From SHZI01 sp964371995 (GTDB taxonomy: Bacteria; Pseudomonadota; Gammaproteobacteria; Steroidobacterales; GCA-2729495), in assembly GCA_964371995.1 (NCBI GenBank), contig CAYJPG010000029.1:1-28306 (forward strand): 28,306 nucleotides of DNA, written 5' to 3'. Of the stretch, positions 1 to 7,983 are shown piece after piece. Both the position numbers and the translations under genes were made by a program. The notes under the pieces are model-generated. The model was given only the letters and a program-made list of their open reading frames with translations, searched no databases and was not told where the DNA came from. The number at the start of each line of letters is the position of its first letter. Within the stretch, counting starts at the first letter, position 1.

Positions 1-141
1 GGTGTACTGCAGGTTGAGCGCGTCGGGCTGCCGGACGTCCATGCAGCTCTGGGTTTCGTGCCAGGCGAAATGCAGGGACACGGTATTGGAGGTCCTGCAG
101 AGGACGGGCTTCATGTGCTGTTTGGCGGCAGATGGCGGCAT
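1..141 (-). CDS. Spermidine/spermine-synthase-like protein, 5' part only
   Basis: An open minus-strand frame enters from the left edge and starts at an ATG ending at 141; an alternative ATG lies at 114. The translation includes VSLHFAWHETQSCMD followed by RQPDALNLQYT. This resembles the N-terminal part of bacterial spermidine-synthase-like proteins, which typically read LHF.W...QSCMD...P..L.L.YT before a GGGSLA Rossmann motif. Only about 47 residues are inside the window, so the catalytic region cannot be seen. The gene is divergent from the RHH gene at 266. A weak GGAA lies about six bases upstream of the 141 start. The family call rests on recalled motif resemblance. Confidence 0.55.
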   Translation of the reverse strand, partial: MPPSAAKQHMKPVLCRTSNTVSLHFAWHETQSCMDVRQPDALNLQYT

Positions 142-185
142 ACACGTTCCAGGTGGCGGCTGGTGGGAACTGCGCGGAAAGTCTA

Positions 186-237
186 ATGATAAGCAAATTG
201 TACTTAGACATACATATGATTATCATGTCATTATCAT
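186..237 (+). promoter_or_regulatory. Promoter and RHH-type operator half-sites upstream of the small regulator
   Basis: A very A+T-rich patch stands out in GC-rich DNA. TTGTAC at 198-203 and TATCAT at 221-226 are 17 bases apart and make a plausible sigma-70 promoter. The patch holds ATGATAA at 186-192, the palindrome ATGATTATCAT at 216-226, and ATTATCAT repeated at 219-226 and 230-237, one helical turn apart. Repeated or inverted half-sites over the -10 are how RHH proteins usually autoregulate. Binding by the adjacent RHH protein is inferred. Confidence 0.5.
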
Positions 238-265
238 TCACGGATCCTGAAGGCGGACACTGGTT

Positions 266-466
266 GTGGCTCTGGAAGAACGCACTGCGCGCCTGACCAT
301 CCTTATTGATCCGCGCAAGAAGGGGGTCTTCGACCGCCTCTGCGCAGAGGAAGACACTACGCCGTCCCAGGTCGTGCGCCACCTTATTCGCACCTATATC
401 GAAGACCGGACGGGCAGCGCCTGGACACCGGATTCCGACCAGGTGACTACCCCAACCGACCGATGA
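266..466 (+). CDS. Small CopG/RHH-like DNA-binding protein
   Basis: This is a 66-residue protein from a GTG start, with AAGGCGG about ten bases upstream. The N-terminal half (ARLTILIDPRKKGVFDRLCAEE) has the alternating polar/hydrophobic strand plus helix of a ribbon-helix-helix domain. TTPSQVVRHLIRTYIED gives the second helix; the tail is short and acidic/polar. No toxin-like partner follows: the next gene is pckG, and the stop codon overlaps an in-frame upstream ATG of the pckG frame (463). It may be an autoregulator or a local regulator of pckG. The target is inferred only from position and from the half-sites upstream. Confidence 0.7.
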   Translation: MALEERTARLTILIDPRKKGVFDRLCAEEDTTPSQVVRHLIRTYIEDRTGSAWTPDSDQVTTPTDR

Positions 467-495
467 GCGCCCTGACCCCGGAGAGACTTGTACCG

Positions 496-2349
496 ATGAA
501 GACCTTCACACCCGCCACCATCAACGCACCAGCCGGCCTGAACCATGCCGCGCTCAAGGACTGGGTGGCGGAAGTCGCCAACCTTACCCGGCCCGATCGC
601 ATCCACTGGGCCGACGGCTCCCAGACCGAGTACGACCGATTGTGCGCCGAGATGGTGCAGACGGGAATGTTCGTCAAGCTCAATCCCGAGCTCCGCGGGA
701 ATTCCTTCCTGGCCCGCTCGGATCCTAGCGACGTGGCGCGGGTCGAGGATCGGACCTTCATCTGCTCGGCGCGGCGTGAAGATGCCGGTCCCACCAACAA
801 CTGGGAAGAACCGGCGGTCATGCGCACGACCCTGCGTGGCGTGTTCGACGGCTGCATGCAGGGACGGACGATGTACGTCATTCCCTTCTCGATGGGCCCG
901 CTCGGCAGTCCCATTGCACACATCGGCGTCGAGATCTCGGACAGTCCCTATGTGGTCGTCAACATGCGGACCATGACGCGCATGGGCTCGGCGGCGCTGG
1001 ATATTCTTGGCAACGATGGCCGCTTCGTCCCCTGCATTCATTCCGTCGGCGCGCCGCTCGCGCCCGGACAAGAGGACAGCCGCTGGCCCTGCAATCGCAC
1101 CACAAAGTACATCGTGCACTTCCCCGAAACCCGGGAGATCTGGTCCTACGGTTCCGGTTACGGCGGCAACGCGCTGCTCGGCAAGAAGTGCTTCGCCCTG
1201 CGTATCGCTTCCAGCATGGCTCGCGATGAGGGTTGGCTGGCCGAGCACATGCTGATTCTCGGTGTGCAGAGCCCGACGGGCGAGAAGACCTACGTGGCGG
1301 CGGCCTTTCCATCGGCGTGCGGAAAGACCAACTTCGCGATGCTGATTCCACCCCGCGCCCTGAACGGCTGGAAGGTGACGACCGTCGGCGACGACATCGC
1401 CTGGATCAAGCCAGGCAAGGATGGCCGCCTTTACGCGATCAATCCCGAAGCGGGGTTTTTCGGCGTGGCCCCGGGCACTTCTGAAGCCACCAATTTCAAT
1501 GCCATGGCGACCTTGAAGGAAAACGTCATCTTTACCAACGTTGCCCTGACTGACAAAGGCGATGTGTGGTGGGAAGGCATGACCAAGGCACCGCCTGAGC
1601 ACCTGATTGACTGGACCGGCCAGGACTGGACACCGGAAATCGCGAAGCAAACCGGGCGCAAGGCCGCACACCCCAATTCCCGCTTCACCGCGCCGGCGAG
1701 CCAGTGCCCCGCCATCGATCCCGAGTGGGAGAACCCGGCAGGCGTGCCGCTCGCCGCCTTCATCTTCGGTGGGCGCCGAGCGACCACCGTGCCGCTGGTT
1801 TACGAAGCTTTCAACTGGAACTTTGGCGTGTACATGGCAGCGACCCTGGGTTCCGAAACCACGGCCGCAGCAGCGGGCAAGCAGGGTGTCGTGCGCCGCG
1901 ATCCTTTCGCCATGCTGCCCTTTTGCGGCTATCACATCGGCGACTACTTCAATCACTGGCTGACGATGGGCCGGCAGGTCGACAACAAGCCGCGCATCTT
2001 CTGCGTGAACTGGTTTCGCATGAACGACAGGGGCGAGTTCCTGTGGCCGGGGTTCGGCGACAACATGCGCGTACTCAAGTGGATTGTCGAACGTGTGCAC
2101 GGCCGGGCCGGCGCCCGGGAGACCGATCTCGGCTGGATGCCGGCCTTCGAGGATCTCGACTGGTCAGGCAGCAGCGTCAGTCGTGAAGACTTCGAGCCTC
2201 TGACCGAGATCGATGCCGGCGCGTGGCATCGCGAACTGCAACAGCACGCGGAGTGGTTCACCAGACTCGGGCAACAGGTTCCGCGGCAACTGGCGGTCAA
2301 GCACGAGTCACTCACACTCCGCCTGCTGCGCGAACAGACGGCCAGCTGA
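496..2349 (+). CDS. pckG: Phosphoenolpyruvate carboxykinase (GTP)
   Basis: This cytoplasmic enzyme converts oxaloacetate plus GTP to phosphoenolpyruvate, GDP and CO2, the first committed step of gluconeogenesis. The 617-residue product matches the usual length of the GTP class. Diagnostic motifs include GSGYGGNALLGKKCFALRIAS (in two halves), the kinase-1a loop FPSACGKTNFAM near residues 271-281, and VGDDIAWIKPG just after it, whose two aspartates bind metal. I prefer the ATG at 496, which has GGAGAG about ten bases upstream and gives an N-terminus like that of homologues. An in-frame ATG at 463 overlapping the RHH stop would add 11 residues. The ATP-type enzyme is excluded by sequence. Family assignment is very secure. 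Confidence 0.96.
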   Translation: MKTFTPATINAPAGLNHAALKDWVAEVANLTRPDRIHWADGSQTEYDRLCAEMVQTGMFVKLNPELRGNSFLARSDPSDVARVEDRTFICSARREDAGPTNNWEEPAVMRTTLRGVFDGCMQGRTMYVIPFSMGPLGSPIAHIGVEISDSPYVVVNMRTMTRMGSAALDILGNDGRFVPCIHSVGAPLAPGQEDSRWPCNRTTKYIVHFPETREIWSYGSGYGGNALLGKKCFALRIASSMARDEGWLAEHMLILGVQSPTGEKTYVAAAFPSACGKTNFAMLIPPRALNGWKVTTVGDDIAWIKPGKDGRLYAINPEAGFFGVAPGTSEATNFNAMATLKENVIFTNVALTDKGDVWWEGMTKAPPEHLIDWTGQDWTPEIAKQTGRKAAHPNSRFTAPASQCPAIDPEWENPAGVPLAAFIFGGRRATTVPLVYEAFNWNFGVYMAATLGSETTAAAAGKQGVVRRDPFAMLPFCGYHIGDYFNHWLTMGRQVDNKPRIFCVNWFRMNDRGEFLWPGFGDNMRVLKWIVERVHGRAGARETDLGWMPAFEDLDWSGSSVSREDFEPLTEIDAGAWHRELQQHAEWFTRLGQQVPRQLAVKHESLTLRLLREQTAS

Positions 2350-2377
2350 GCGCGGATCAGTTTCCGCACCTCCCGTT

Positions 2378-3079
2378 ATGCCGAAGAGCGACCAGTTCAA
2401 ACTCATCCGCACTGGCAGCGTGCGTGCCACCACCGGCCGTGGGGGACGGTCCGGGCGCTATGCGGAAAGTGAAGCCGTCGTGGTGCCCGACGTCGACGAC
2501 CAGGGACTCGGTCCGTTCACCGAAGACGACCTGCATGCCCTCGCCCAGCGACTGCAAAACCCCCGGTGGACCCGCGGCACGCGAAACATCTACGGACTCG
2601 AGGGCCTGCTGACTGCCCTGCTCGTGTTGCCACTGGGCCTCCGACTCGGGGCCTGGCTGCCGCTGGTATGGAACGACGGCGGCTGGAAAGTGCCGGCCGC
2701 GCTGCAGGGCGCGGAGGACTCCCGCGAGTTCCTGGACCTGACGATCGGCTTCATGCGGCACCTCGACAGGGGCTTCTGCGCGACCCCGCCGCGCTTCGAC
2801 TCCTCAATCGATATTCTGGCAGGCCGTTGTGACCTGACGGCGGTGAACTCCCAGAATGCCTGGACACAGGGATTTGGTCTCGCCGTGAGCGAAGTCCGCT
2901 TCCATGACATGCCCCTTGATCCCGAGGCGCAGAACAGCCTTGTCGCTATAGCGAAGCTGCTTCAACCGTCATCAGGCGCCATCGAGCCGGACCGGAAAGC
3001 GCATGAGACGCTCCGGCAAGCGGTCTTGACGCTGGCAAGAACGCGGACGTCTCGCGGTCCACTCGGGCCGCTGATCTGA
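2378..3079 (+). CDS. YecA/UPF0149-like protein
   Basis: The product is 233 residues from an ATG 28 bases after pckG; the open frame extends further upstream but overlaps pckG. Residues about 75-105 (YGLEGLLTALLVLPLGLRLGAWLPLVW) resemble the UPF0149/YecA pattern of a 'GLLTAL' helix followed by 'WLPL.W'. The segment DLTIGFMRHLDRGF continues that helical domain. The usual C-terminal SEC-C zinc motif is absent. The N-terminal 30 residues are basic and glycine-rich and probably disordered. It may be co-transcribed with pckG. The function of the family is not established. Confidence 0.55.
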   Translation: MPKSDQFKLIRTGSVRATTGRGGRSGRYAESEAVVVPDVDDQGLGPFTEDDLHALAQRLQNPRWTRGTRNIYGLEGLLTALLVLPLGLRLGAWLPLVWNDGGWKVPAALQGAEDSREFLDLTIGFMRHLDRGFCATPPRFDSSIDILAGRCDLTAVNSQNAWTQGFGLAVSEVRFHDMPLDPEAQNSLVAIAKLLQPSSGAIEPDRKAHETLRQAVLTLARTRTSRGPLGPLI

Positions 3080-3105
3080 CGTCTTTGTATATCCTTGACA
3101 CTTAG

Positions 3106-3297
3106 CTACGCCCCGCGATCACGCGGCCCAAGGAAGAACCAAAGAATCAGGCCCAGCACGGGCAGCAGCAGCACTGCGACTATCCAGATCAGCTTCTTCT
3201 CGTTCGAAACAGAGCTCTGGAAGATATTGATAATTGCCCAAACATCTCCGATCAGTATCAGGAGACCCAAAAGGCCGTTGTATCCGAAATTCATCAT
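3106..3297 (-). CDS. Small PLDc_N-like membrane protein
   Basis: A 63-residue protein with two hydrophobic helices: NGLLGLLILIGDVWAIINIF and KKLIWIVAVLLLPVLGLILWFFLG. They are joined by a short polar loop (QSSVSNEKK), and the end is basic (GPRDRGA). The pattern 'W.....LLPVLG...WFF.GPR' is that of the phospholipase-D nuclease N-terminal (PLDc_N) domain, often found alone as a small inner-membrane protein. The start at 3297 was chosen because GGAAGGA lies just upstream of ATGATG; the frame opens further but lacks such a site. It converges with the UPF0149-like gene. Function unknown. Confidence 0.75.
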   Translation of the reverse strand: MMNFGYNGLLGLLILIGDVWAIINIFQSSVSNEKKLIWIVAVLLLPVLGLILWFFLGPRDRGA

Positions 3298-3500
3298 TGT
3301 GGTTCCTTCCCCGTTCAGTGGGAGCCGTCGATGCCTGACGTCCGATGTCTGCACACCTTAACAGGTCGATGCAGAACTGACGGACCGGCCTGTTGACTCT
3401 CGCAAGGGACAACCGACACTCGAAACGTCGGCTACTCAGAGGTCATTCCTGGCACCCACCCCGCTCCGTGAGAAAGGTACTGCGCAGATCGCCTGAGCGT
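3298..3500. other. Intergenic stretch without recognised gene
   Basis: About 200 bases lie between the small membrane protein and the 3' end of the SDR gene. It must hold the promoter of the small minus-strand gene. I see no convincing coding frame, tRNA or hairpin terminator. Confidence 0.5.
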
Positions 3501-4301
3501 TTATTGTGCTGTCCATCCGCCATCAATCACAAGCTCGGATCCCGTCACAAATGAAGCTTCATCACTGGCAAGGTAGACAACACCGTACGCAACATCTTCC
3601 GGCCTTCCCAGTCTGCCAAGCGGATGCATCCCGGCCATCGCCGCCTTTATGCCATCGAGGCTGCTTGATTCTGTCAGGCCCATCTTGATCCAGGTTTCGA
3701 TAATTTCCTGTGCCATGGGCGTATTGATTAACCCGGGGTGCACGGAATTGACCCTGATTTTCAGGCCTTTGCGGGCAAATTCGATAGCCATGGCCTTGGC
3801 CAACTGACGTAAGGCTCCCTTGCTGGTGTTGTAAGCACACTGATCGGGAACGGCCACCATTCCCATTACCGACGACATCAATATGACACTTGCGCTTGCG
3901 TCTGGAGTTGCACTGCCCGCGGCCCCAAGTGCCTTAAGTAGTGCCTTCGTGCCGATAAAGGCAGCTTCTACATTGACAGCCTGCACGCGGCGCCAGCGTT
4001 CAATGTCGAGTTCACTAAACGGCGAAACACCCTCTATCCCGGCGTTGTGAACGAGAATATCGAGCTGTGGCAGTTGTCTTGCCACGGCATCCCAATCTGC
4101 CTGCCCGGTCACGTCAAGCTTTGCCGCAACTGCCCTGCCTCCGGACCGGTTGATATGGTCTGCGCAGGCCTCGGCAGCCATGACATCCAGATCAGTTACC
4201 CAAACATGAGCACCTTCCAGGGTAAGTCGAAGCGCAATGGCCTCTCCAATTCCACGCCCTGCCCCGGTAACCAGTGCCGTCTTTCCTTCAAGCCGCAGCA
4301 C
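3501..4301 (-). CDS. Short-chain dehydrogenase/reductase (classical SDR)
   Basis: A 266-residue cytoplasmic NAD(P)-dependent oxidoreductase. The cofactor loop TGAGRGIG is at residues 12-19. VTDLD ends strand two, and an acidic residue there often favours NAD. LDV, HNAGIEG, the SS of ILMSSVMG, and YNTSKGA (catalytic Y and K) follow in classical order. HPGLINTPM and VTGSELVIDGGWTAQ close the fold. The start is a GTG at 4301 with AAGGA upstream. It lies 58 bases downstream of the TonB receptor on the same strand, so the two are probably one operon. The substrate cannot be read from sequence. Confidence 0.92.
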   Translation of the reverse strand: MLRLEGKTALVTGAGRGIGEAIALRLTLEGAHVWVTDLDVMAAEACADHINRSGGRAVAAKLDVTGQADWDAVARQLPQLDILVHNAGIEGVSPFSELDIERWRRVQAVNVEAAFIGTKALLKALGAAGSATPDASASVILMSSVMGMVAVPDQCAYNTSKGALRQLAKAMAIEFARKGLKIRVNSVHPGLINTPMAQEIIETWIKMGLTESSSLDGIKAAMAGMHPLGRLGRPEDVAYGVVYLASDEASFVTGSELVIDGGWTAQ

Positions 4302-4359
4302 CTATGTCAGTCCTTTTTCCTCATTGAAAATGAGCTGCCATGGGTTGCTTGACAAGAGC

Positions 4360-6657
4360 CTAGAAGGAATACCGACCACTTAAGTACCATTCACGATCGC
4401 GTGCAAAAAGACTCTCATAATTGCCGAAGTTCGGTTGAATGTAGCCAGTTATCATGTAGCGCTCGTCCGTCAGATTGGTAACGCCCACAATTACCTGGAA
4501 GCTGTCTGCCGGCGTGTGCCAGGCAATATTGGCGTTCACCAGGTGATAGCCATCCTGCTTGATTTCCGGTGAATTCAGCGCGTTGTTGTAGAAGGATGAC
4601 CGGTAAGACCAGTCGATACGGGGCACAATCGAGCCGTTGCTGCCAATATAAATGTCCTTGGAAATCGCCGCGCTCAAGGTCCAGTCCGAAATGCGCTGGA
4701 ACTTGCTATCGAGCGTTATGCCAAGCGCACCTTCATCAACTTTCTTGTATTCGGGGTCAAGATAACCAACTCCGCCCTCGATCAGCCATCCGCCTCCCGG
4801 GGCTGCCGTAAGCTCAAGCTCAAATCCGTTGATCTCTGCTTCGGCCGCATTTTCCGTGAACGGCCCGACCCGCGATAAATTGCTGATCAACAATTGCAGG
4901 TCATCGTACTTGGTATGAAATACCGCGCCATTGAGGCGCAACCTGTTGTCGAAGCCTGAAAACTTGAACCCGGCTTCATAAGCCTTGACGAATTCGGGAT
5001 CAAAGGTAGGGATGGACGGCTCCGGTGGAAAAACCCGCTGTGTAAAACCACCGGATTTAAAGCCTTCCGAATAAGTGACGTAGGCCATGAAATCATCGGT
5101 CACCTGATAGGAAAGGTTAAGCAGTGGCGTCCATTGGCTGATGTCATTCGCTGCCTTCTCGTATGGAAGAATGCGTGTTCCCTCCGGGAACGGAAAGATC
5201 GAGGGTGGCACGTTGACCGCCGTGATCACCGAGTCTGGCAGAAAGGTCTTGTCATCCTCGGTATAGCGCATTCCCCCCGTCAGCTTGACTTTCTCGGTAA
5301 TGGCAAAGGTTGCTTGACCGAACGCAGCCCATGACTTGCTGTGAACCTTGCCGCCACTCAGGAAGTTTGCAACAGTGAATTCAAGGCGATTGACGTTGTC
5401 GGCATCTTCTTCGAAATAATACAGGCCGCCAATCCACTCAAGCCTGCCTCCCAAGGAGTCTCCAATGAACTGCAGTTCCTGACTGAACTGAGTCTGGTCC
5501 AGGCTGTCCCACACGTGGCCGATTACCAGAGGAGATTCGTCGATATCGCGCGCAAAGGTACTATCAAGTTCCCGGTAAGCCGTAATCGATTTGATCGATA
5601 CCGAACCCAGCTTCCAGTCGGCAGTCAGGTTAACGCCCCACAGGTTAAGGTCCGAGAAATGTGCTGCCGTCCCTCCATTTATATTTTCATCTCCCTGGAT
5701 AAAGCGAGTGTTGTAACAACTCGAAACATTCAGATTCTCAGGCTCGAAGCAACTGAATGGGTCGCCCAGTGCCAACACGTTATTTAGCGCCATGAAGGTA
5801 TCAACGTAGCCCGGTTGATCAGGCATGATCAAGGCTGTCGTCACCATGGGCGCGCCATTATTGTTCTCATGGGTGCCGTCAAATGAAAGATTAAACTCCA
5901 GATCATCAGAGGCCAGCCAGCGGAGAGCCACCTGACCGGCTGTTGTCTCTTCATCCCCCAGGTCTTTGCCGTCAAAGGGACGGGTTACGTAACCGTCGCG
6001 ATTGAAAGTCCCGATAGAAACACGGGAGAAAACGGTTTCTGACAGGGGCATGTTAACGGTGCCGCGGAAATCCACGCGGCTTGAACTACCCACGGTAAGT
6101 TCAGCTTTGCCACCTGGAATCTCATCCGGCTTCTTCGTGGTGACACTGATGGCGCCACCAACCGTGTTGCGGCCGAAAAGCGTCCCCTGCGGTCCCCGCA
6201 GTACCTCGACCCGCTCGACATCGACAAGATCCAGTATGGAGCCCACCGATCGTGCAACATAAACACCGTCCACATAAAGACCGACACCAGGTTCGACTGT
6301 TGGCACGAAATCGTTTTGCCCGATGCCCCGGATGTAGATGGCCGCTGAAGCACTTGATCCACCTTCACCAGGATTGCTTTGATAAGTCAGGTTTGGAGTG
6401 AAGTCTGCGATCTGGTCGATTTTGGTAACGCCTCTATAGTCGAGGCCCTCACCCGTAAATGCCGTTATCGAGATGGGCGCGCTTTGAAGTCCTTCCTCCC
6501 GCTTGCGAGCGGTGACCGTAACCTCTTCAAGCGCGGACGTTGCCGAATATTCCCGTGCCGACTTGCTCTGCTCATCAGCAAAGACATCCCCGCATACGGC
6601 GCTGCCAAGCGCTAACGCGGCAAGGCTTATGGCATGTGAAGTGCGAACAGCCCTCAT
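4360..6657 (-). CDS. TonB-dependent outer-membrane receptor
   Basis: A 765-residue outer-membrane transporter driven by TonB. A signal peptide (MRAVRTSHAISLAALALGSA, then VCGDVFA) is followed by a TonB-box-like EEVTVTARKREE. The plug domain has IYIRGIGQ, GVGLYVDGVYVARS and VEVLRGPQGTLFGRNTVGG. A 22-strand-type barrel follows, ending LSGRYSF with the terminal Phe typical of outer-membrane proteins. The start at 6657 has GGAGGATCAGGAT upstream; an upstream in-frame ATG at 6708 lacks this. It is of the broad 'iron complex receptor' type that also imports organic compounds. Linkage to an SDR and a nitrilase suggests an organic substrate, which is inference. Confidence 0.95.
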   Translation of the reverse strand: MRAVRTSHAISLAALALGSAVCGDVFADEQSKSAREYSATSALEEVTVTARKREEGLQSAPISITAFTGEGLDYRGVTKIDQIADFTPNLTYQSNPGEGGSSASAAIYIRGIGQNDFVPTVEPGVGLYVDGVYVARSVGSILDLVDVERVEVLRGPQGTLFGRNTVGGAISVTTKKPDEIPGGKAELTVGSSSRVDFRGTVNMPLSETVFSRVSIGTFNRDGYVTRPFDGKDLGDEETTAGQVALRWLASDDLEFNLSFDGTHENNNGAPMVTTALIMPDQPGYVDTFMALNNVLALGDPFSCFEPENLNVSSCYNTRFIQGDENINGGTAAHFSDLNLWGVNLTADWKLGSVSIKSITAYRELDSTFARDIDESPLVIGHVWDSLDQTQFSQELQFIGDSLGGRLEWIGGLYYFEEDADNVNRLEFTVANFLSGGKVHSKSWAAFGQATFAITEKVKLTGGMRYTEDDKTFLPDSVITAVNVPPSIFPFPEGTRILPYEKAANDISQWTPLLNLSYQVTDDFMAYVTYSEGFKSGGFTQRVFPPEPSIPTFDPEFVKAYEAGFKFSGFDNRLRLNGAVFHTKYDDLQLLISNLSRVGPFTENAAEAEINGFELELTAAPGGGWLIEGGVGYLDPEYKKVDEGALGITLDSKFQRISDWTLSAAISKDIYIGSNGSIVPRIDWSYRSSFYNNALNSPEIKQDGYHLVNANIAWHTPADSFQVIVGVTNLTDERYMITGYIQPNFGNYESLFARDREWYLSGRYSF

Positions 6658-6780
6658 ATCCTGATCCTCCAGTGTTTCCCCATTGTCCTGAGCGTCTGGA
6701 ACTGGCAACGCACAAGGCCCTGACGCGCCTCAGCACATTTCAGGATGCGCTTGCAATTAGTGGTTAGTTAGCTGTTGGTG

Positions 6781-6804
6781 ACAACCACCCGAATGGGTAG
6801 TTGT
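6781..6804. promoter_or_regulatory. 24-bp dyad, candidate LuxR-type activator site
   Basis: Arms ACAACCACCC (6781-6790) and GGGTAGTTGT (6795-6804) flank GAAT and match at nine of ten positions. The site lies between the divergent TonB-receptor and nitrilase genes. Its centre (6792.5) is about 42 bases before the start predicted from the promoter at 6801-6828, which is the position of lux-box-like sites. Binding by the LuxR-type protein encoded at 7984-9036 is inferred. Confidence 0.5.
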
Positions 6805-6828
6805 GGGCGGGTCGCTGGTATCTATAGC
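6801..6828 (+). promoter_or_regulatory. Predicted promoter of the nitrilase gene
   Basis: TTGTGG at 6801-6806 and TATAGC at 6823-6828 are 16 bases apart. The -35 is poor and overlaps the right arm of the dyad, as expected for an activator-dependent promoter. The predicted start is near 6835, about 33 bases before the nitrilase ATG. Confidence 0.35.
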
Positions 6829-6867
6829 GTTCCATAGAGTCACTTTGGCAATGCAAGGAGCGGAACG

Positions 6868-7965
6868 ATGGAGAGGAACGAACCGATTGAGCAATACATG
6901 GCTCTGGCATTGCAGCCCGTCATACGCGGCGCCCATAAACGCGAAGATATTTCAGTCAACATCGAGCACATCGCCGAATTGTCATTTGCGGCAATATGGT
7001 TGAGTGACATTGACCTTCCCGTGCGCCTGCTCGCCATCCCGGAAGGAGCCCTGCAGGGATTTACTGACGAAATCTTCGACTGGGACCATGAATACTATGT
7101 TGAGCATATGGCCATCGACATTCCAGGACCCGAAACGAAGGCCCTGGGAAAACTGGCGATGGAATGCAATACCTACATCATCGCCCAGGCCAAGGCTCGC
7201 CATCCGGAATTCCCCAACCGCTTTTTCAATACGGCATTCATCATCAATCCCAAAGGCGAAGTCATCCACACGCACTACAAGCTCCAGGTCTTCGCAAGGG
7301 AGCATTCAACCGTTCCGCATGACGTATGGGAGAAGTGGACGCAGATTTACGGGACAGGACTGGATGCGTTCTATCCGGTAGTCGACACTGATATCGGGCG
7401 ACTTGGCTGCGTGATATGCATGGAAGGCAGCTATCCGGAAACCGCTCGTGGCCTTGCAATGAACGGCGTCGAGATCATCTATCGCCCCAGTTATCCTGAA
7501 CCATATGTCGCCAATGGACTATGGGAAATCCAGAATCGGGCCAGGGCCCTGGACAATACTGCTTTTGTCATTGCGCCCAACCCCGCTTCCTACTATCCCA
7601 TGCCGGATACCAAGGTTGCGCTGGATACCTTTGGTGGCAAATCCATGATCGTGGGCTACCAGGGACAGATAATCTCATGTCACGAGGCAGGCGGGACGGC
7701 ATCCTATGCCGGCGGCATTATCGATATCGAGGCATTGCGTCAGTACCGCGCGCGGTCACTGTGGGGCAATTGGCTCAAGGATCTTCGCACCGAACAGTTT
7801 CGTTTGATTTACGACCAGCCGTCCTATGAAAGTAACAACTGCCTGAGTAAGCCACCGCTCAAACATGCTGAGAACGACAAGCTGTTTCGCGCTGCCGTTG
7901 ACCGCATGCACAGCCGTGGCATTTGGAAGAAGCCGGCATATCTGAAAGATCAGACGAATAAGTGA
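6868..7965 (+). CDS. Nitrilase-superfamily carbon-nitrogen hydrolase
   Basis: A 365-residue cytoplasmic amidase/nitrilase-type enzyme that cleaves a C-N bond through a Glu-Lys-Cys triad. The triad is visible: E59 in AIPEGALQG, K138 in HTHYKLQVF and C184 in LGCVICMEGSYPE. The spacing and the later motif WEIQNRARALDNTAFVIAPN are typical. Length is slightly above the usual 270-350. AAGGAG lies seven bases before the ATG. It is divergent from the TonB receptor/SDR pair and convergent with a LuxR regulator 18 bases away, so it probably belongs to one pathway with them. The substrate (nitrile, amide, N-carbamoyl compound or other) is undetermined. Confidence 0.9.
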   Translation: MERNEPIEQYMALALQPVIRGAHKREDISVNIEHIAELSFAAIWLSDIDLPVRLLAIPEGALQGFTDEIFDWDHEYYVEHMAIDIPGPETKALGKLAMECNTYIIAQAKARHPEFPNRFFNTAFIINPKGEVIHTHYKLQVFAREHSTVPHDVWEKWTQIYGTGLDAFYPVVDTDIGRLGCVICMEGSYPETARGLAMNGVEIIYRPSYPEPYVANGLWEIQNRARALDNTAFVIAPNPASYYPMPDTKVALDTFGGKSMIVGYQGQIISCHEAGGTASYAGGIIDIEALRQYRARSLWGNWLKDLRTEQFRLIYDQPSYESNNCLSKPPLKHAENDKLFRAAVDRMHSRGIWKKPAYLKDQTNK

Positions 7966-7983
7966 TAACGCTGGCAGGCAACG

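Noticed and set aside
394..2100. 568-residue minus-strand open frame opposite pckG
   Set aside because: It is antisense to a certain pckG and has no family motif; high GC content produces such long shadow frames.
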